64,000 bases of DNA from Omphalotus guepiniiformis (Eukaryota > Basidiomycota > Agaricomycetes > Agaricales > Omphalotaceae): contig JAQOOI010000080.1 in the NCBI GenBank assembly GCA_028554645.1, forward strand, positions 124,001 through 188,000, read 5' to 3'. Below the pieces are notes generated by a model. It was not told the origin of the DNA and searched no databases. It worked only from the letters and a program-made list of their open reading frames with translations. Each line of letters opens with the position of its first letter. Position 1 is the stretch's first letter. The translations under genes and the position numbers were made by a program. Shown piece by piece: positions 60,500 through 64,000 of the stretch.

Positions 60500-61110
60500 C
60501 TGGACGAAGCAAGGTCATTGTAGCTCAAGCATTGCCCCCGAATCTTTACAAGTGCGTTAGTTGACAGCTCGAAATGCCATGATTTGATTTTTGAACCTGA
60601 TTCTAGATGCTTAGATGCTCAGTGGGGTGTCCCAAATTGCGTGAGCCTTACCAAAGGAGCTCGTTCACGGAAACGAAGAAGTTTGATCCACGAGGAACAA
60701 AGATGAGTTGGGCTGGGACTTAGCATCTTTCCGCAGAGACCGGTTATGCGAACCTGGCTGCTGGAGCACCGGCTGCAGCGAACTCGCTTCCAGGCACAAC
60801 GCTGAATTGATTTCGGAGCCTCAGCGATGTCAAGAACAGCCTGTGCCGACGCGAAGCTGGACAAGAATCAAGGAACTTTACCCCATTTTTCCTATAGGCT
60901 GCTCGACTCAAAGTTGCTGATCTCCGTAGTAAGTACATTGACAGCGAGGGAATTATCTTGGCTGACGACATTGTATATTTGACCAGAGTTGTCACCGCGC
61001 TTCGTTCTTTGACCGGCTGTGAACCCCTTCGGACCTCAGGAGCGTGCTAGGAGGTGCTAGGTCAGTGCTGGCAAGTATGTCATGGTTGATCTCGCGATAA
61101 TCATCTTTTG
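60500..61110 (+). pseudogene. Second copy of the post-RNA14 remnant
   Basis: Aligns with 55860-56365 (shared GGCTGCAGCGAA, CCAGGCACA, GACGCGAAGCTG, TTGACCAG). It contains an early stop after LPGTTLN. It shows that the duplicated block extended beyond RNA14 into the neighbouring sequence. Confidence 0.5.
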
Positions 61111-62052
61111 GGCAAATGCCGGAAACTCATGGCACCGCTGACTTCCTTTCAAGTTTAGAATTTGGGCCTGCATGTAAGTGTCAACAGCGCTGGAATTTCG
61201 CAACAATATACTGATCACAGCTAGGTCCTTAGCTCTTCGGAACACTTAGCGATCAACATGGAGCCTTCTGCCGCCTGGGATCCCATTGCCACAACCCGCG
61301 CGACTATCTCTACAATTTCTTGTATTGATGTATGAGATTATAGCAAGATGTTAGAATGTGTATAATGGCATGTTGCATTCTGTTGTTATTATTTTCATGC
61401 TGCTTCCTCTCATTGTCACATTTTCTTTGCTTTAATAGTTGTAGACCATATGGCTCTGCAATGGTATTGAATTTCAGCAGAACAGCGGAAAAACCTGCCT
61501 AATAGCTGCAATTATGTGCAGGCCACTCGTTCCAGCTGACATGCAGTGCAAGTTATGAATGTGTAGCAGAGAAGCCGCTAACAACCACATGTGTATATGG
61601 TATTTTAGTTCAAACCCCAGTCTGTGGTGATGATCATTTGTTAGTCCAGAAGCTTGAATGAAAGATATCAATTCTTATAGATATCTAGAATGTCATATGG
61701 CTGCTACTTTTAGCTATTTCAAGAAGCATATTCAAAGAATGGGACTTCTTGGACAGGCATGAGGTATATGCTTCTGAGTACAAAGCTTCATAAAACCCTT
61801 CTAGTGCTGTGCCCTGACTTAAAAACAGTAAGCGAAGATAATCAATCTCTGTACCTGGACAGTATGGAGCTTGGCTGTTCTTTGGAAAAATCAGATACTG
61901 CTAAAGATCCATTTCCATAAAGCATATAGTAAGAGCTTCTGGGTATCCTGCAAACGTCCATATGCTCAGAAGAGGCTAGTTTGCATCTACACAACAGCAT
62001 AACAATATAAATATGATTTTGTATCTGTAGTAAATTTCCAGCTACCTACAAT
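61111..62052. other. AT-rich intergenic
   Basis: No protein-like ORF. The left edge marks the end of RNA14-block homology. AT content rises from about 61.3 kb onward. Confidence 0.45.
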
Positions 62053-62300
62053 ATGGTATATTTTACTCAAGTCATTTGCTGTATTTCAGCCTTTGTTCTT
62101 CTTGCAAATTCTGCCTTTATTGAACGTTATGAACAGCCAACAGGGCCAGGTATGTTTTAAGTCAATTTATGTCCATTTTTACAGCTCAAGAGTTCCCCCA
62201 GTTACAGAGGTTAACTGTCTTTATGAGAGGGATGGATCAGGTATTGCAGCATGTTTCTAATATGTATGCACCTTTCACCTTGATGTGTATAATAACCTAA
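62053..62300 (+). CDS. Candidate small secreted peptide, 70 aa
   Basis: Exons 62053..62149 and 62185..62300 keep frame. The N-terminus MVYFTQVICCISAFVLLANS is a convincing signal peptide. The short mature part starts AFIERYEQPTGPAQEFPQ and lacks repeats or dibasic cutting sites. An alternative donor at CAG|GTATTG would shorten it. It lies 250 nt upstream of, and co-oriented with, a UstYa-like gene, so a link with that gene is possible but unproven. No family recognised. Confidence 0.35.
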
Positions 62301-62550
62301 ACTGTTTCATCTGGATTGATTATTGCAGAGAACTTGAAGGTCATTTTGACCATCTTTAGTTGCTGGAAGCTGATAGAATGTAATCAAGGGTGTTGGCATA
62401 TGTACTACTCAAAGATACATATTATCAATATTCAAATGCAATCATCTCATTTGTGCTATCCATGCTTATCTATTTAACCATAATCAAGAATTATCGGTCA
62501 GCTTTGTCTATAAAATCCCTAGCTTGATTGATTGACTCTCTATGCAAAGT

Positions 62551-63258
62551 ATGCCTCTTCAAAAGCTTCATGGTATTTCAATGCTCTATAGCCCTTATAT
62601 TTAGCAACTTACACATAATTCAGTGACCAAGCTCTTCTTGTATTGTGCAATGTTCATAGTTGTGCTTCTGACTGCTCTGTTGTACTTCATTGAGCACAAC
62701 TCCTTGTTGTTTTCCGATACTTACTCATTCTGTGAGTATGTTCTAGTTAGTATATTCCAATTACTACTAATCTTTTTGGCATGAATAGCATACAAAGGAG
62801 ATGATTACCCACAAACCTGGAATATTCCCTCTCTTGAACCAGTACTCATGAATATGGAGAACAGTGTCCATTACACCTACAACACCCCACTTGGCAGTGC
62901 TGAGTGGGAAACAACTCTTCCTTCTGGAAATGGCACCATGTTCTTAGGGCTTCCAGGTCAAGAACGTCCATTTACAATTTCACTTTTCCATCAGCTTCGG
63001 TGCCTAAATATTGTCCGAGAGGGAATACAACATTTCCGGGACCCTCATGCTAAGCATCAGAAAGATCCAAATAGAATCGTGCAGCATTGCATGAACTATC
63101 TCCGGCAGATGGTACTTTGTCGTTCAAATTTGAACCTTGAATCAGTCAGGAGGCATGTAGGATCACATATAACTGTGAGTGACATCACACACAGGTGTAT
63201 GGATTGGGCTTCAGTCTACAAAGAAGCAGAGCAGAATCATAGAGCATATAGCACATGA
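62551..63258 (+). CDS. UstYa/DUF3328 family protein with degenerate HxxHC motifs, 199 aa
   Basis: Exons 62551..62572, 62624..62731 and 62789..63258 join in phase. A single N-terminal membrane anchor (LFLYCAMFIVVLLTALLYFI) precedes the family start pattern YKGDDYPQTW. The family core follows: HYTYNTPLGSAEWETTLPSG, then FTISLFHQLRCLNIVREG and VQHCMNYLRQMVLC. DUF3328 proteins normally carry two HxxHC motifs needed for oxidative peptide cyclisation in ustiloxin-type pathways. Here motif 1 is HQLRC (Arg114 for His) and motif 2 is IVQHC (Ile140 for His). The protein is otherwise complete. It may be a partner subunit or an inactive relative. It is convergent with the second UstYa gene, 68 nt away. 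Confidence 0.82.
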
Positions 63259-63326
63259 TAGACTGTAACATTGTTGTTCAAATTCCAATGCAGTACATTT
63301 GTTACAGCCTGTTTAGAAATAATGTT

Positions 63327-63961
63327 TTACATATGTAAAGAATCTACTTCAAGCTTTTTCTGATTCCACTCTCTGAAATTATTCTCCATCACCTTGTATA
63401 CAGTCTTCCAGTCTCTGCACACATGTGTAGCTCCAGATCTCTCAACATCAAAGTTCCGCTGCTCCCATTTAGCTGGTTCAAGAGTAAGATCAGACTGACA
63501 CAAAGTAGTCTGGCGCAGATAGTTCAGGCAATGATTGATATGTCCATCACCTACAATGTTGGATGGATCAAAGGCCAGATTCAGAAGCCTCAGACAATGC
63601 ATTTCATGAAACATTGTCACTGAGAAGAGTCGACTTTCAGGTCCAAGACGGACATAGCCCCATGAAGATGATGCCAAGGCAGACCATACATCATCTGATG
63701 CCCAGCCAAGTATTGGATAGTCTTCACTTTCTTCAACTGTCATATTAACAAGACCAATGGGGTCTGACAAGGGAAGTTGATACGGGAAGGCATGCCCTCT
63801 ATATGCTGAGATAACCAGTGAGTATAGAGTGTCAAGTCTGTAAAATTTGGCTCACAGAAATGACCCTTCTTTGATTTGTTTGGTAAATTCCAAAACAGGC
63901 TGCCCAGATTTAGAATACTGAGTAGAAATAAAACAATAGTGGCAATTGTCTGCCTGCGCAT
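63327..63961 (-). CDS. UstYa/DUF3328 family protein with intact HxxHC motifs
   Basis: The start chosen is ATG 63959-63961 (MRRQTIATIVLFLLSILNLG, membrane anchor). The main block reads YPILGWASDDVWSAL, GYVRLGPESRLFSVTMFHEM, then motif 1 HEMHC and motif 2 HINHC with NYLRQTTLC, ending KKLEVDSLHM at 63327. Both HxxHC motifs are present, as in catalytic members of the family. The anchor segment (to about 63840) and the main block are one frame apart. AATTTTACAG at about 63848 could be an acceptor, but I see no donor at a normal distance. The 5' exon join is therefore unresolved, or one base was lost or gained. Confidence 0.75.
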
Positions 63962-64000
63962 TGCTTTGAGAAGGCCCAACTCAAGCCAGGCTTAATATAT

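Noticed and set aside
61280..61340. Possible start exon of a gene (ATGGAGCCTTCTGCC)
   Set aside because: The frame closes quickly and I find no in-phase downstream exon.

Overview
The window looks like Agaricomycete (basidiomycete) nuclear DNA. Genes are intron-rich, with introns of about 50-60 nt and many very small exons. The families fit a mushroom-forming fungus: DUF6534 membrane proteins, a DUF6697-like protein, IFI6/IFI27-like proteins, many-exon multicopper oxidases, GH85 ENGase and UstYa/DUF3328 proteins. I see no tRNA, rRNA, CRISPR array or intact transposon. Exon joins below were built by hand from splice signals and reading phase.

Layout. (1) 1-6.4 kb: three tandem minus-strand DUF6534 genes on a repeat unit of about 2.6 kb. 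(2) 7.6-10.0 kb: a cytochrome P450 (minus). (3) 10.5-17.6 kb: a 1504-aa SH3/Ras-association scaffold and a 383-aa alpha/beta hydrolase ending in SKL, a peroxisomal LPX1-like enzyme. (4) 19.9-22.9 kb: an 18-exon secreted multicopper oxidase. (5) 23.8-28.8 kb: three minus-strand genes encoding a DUF6697-like coiled-coil protein, a secreted IFI6/IFI27-like protein and a 250-aa secreted glycoprotein. (6) 30.0-37.8 kb: a cupin_5 protein, a broken ORF, a GH85 cytosolic ENGase and a secreted pepsin-like protease. (7) 38.3-42.0 kb: a His/Pro/Gly-rich orphan and a chitin deacetylase pseudogene. (8) 43.2-46.2 kb: an HRP1-like two-RRM protein. (9) 47-51.4 kb: an AT-rich segment with a duplicated orphan pair, a Pro/Tyr/Gly-rich protein facing a small C2HC zinc-finger protein; one copy of the first is dead. 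(10) 52.2-55.6 kb: RNA14/CSTF3. It is followed by a secreted Cys-rich protein and then by a decayed second RNA14 copy whose 5' half is inverted. (11) 62-64 kb: a small secreted peptide candidate and two convergent UstYa/DUF3328 genes, one of which keeps both HxxHC motifs while the other has lost both.

How the genes may work together. HRP1 and RNA14 belong to the same mRNA 3'-end cleavage machinery and lie about 6 kb apart. The secreted oxidase, the protease and the lost chitin deacetylase are typical of a wall-degrading, wall-remodelling fungus. The UstYa pair at the right edge is the best candidate for a larger system, possibly a ribosomal-peptide (dikaritin-like) pathway that runs off the window.
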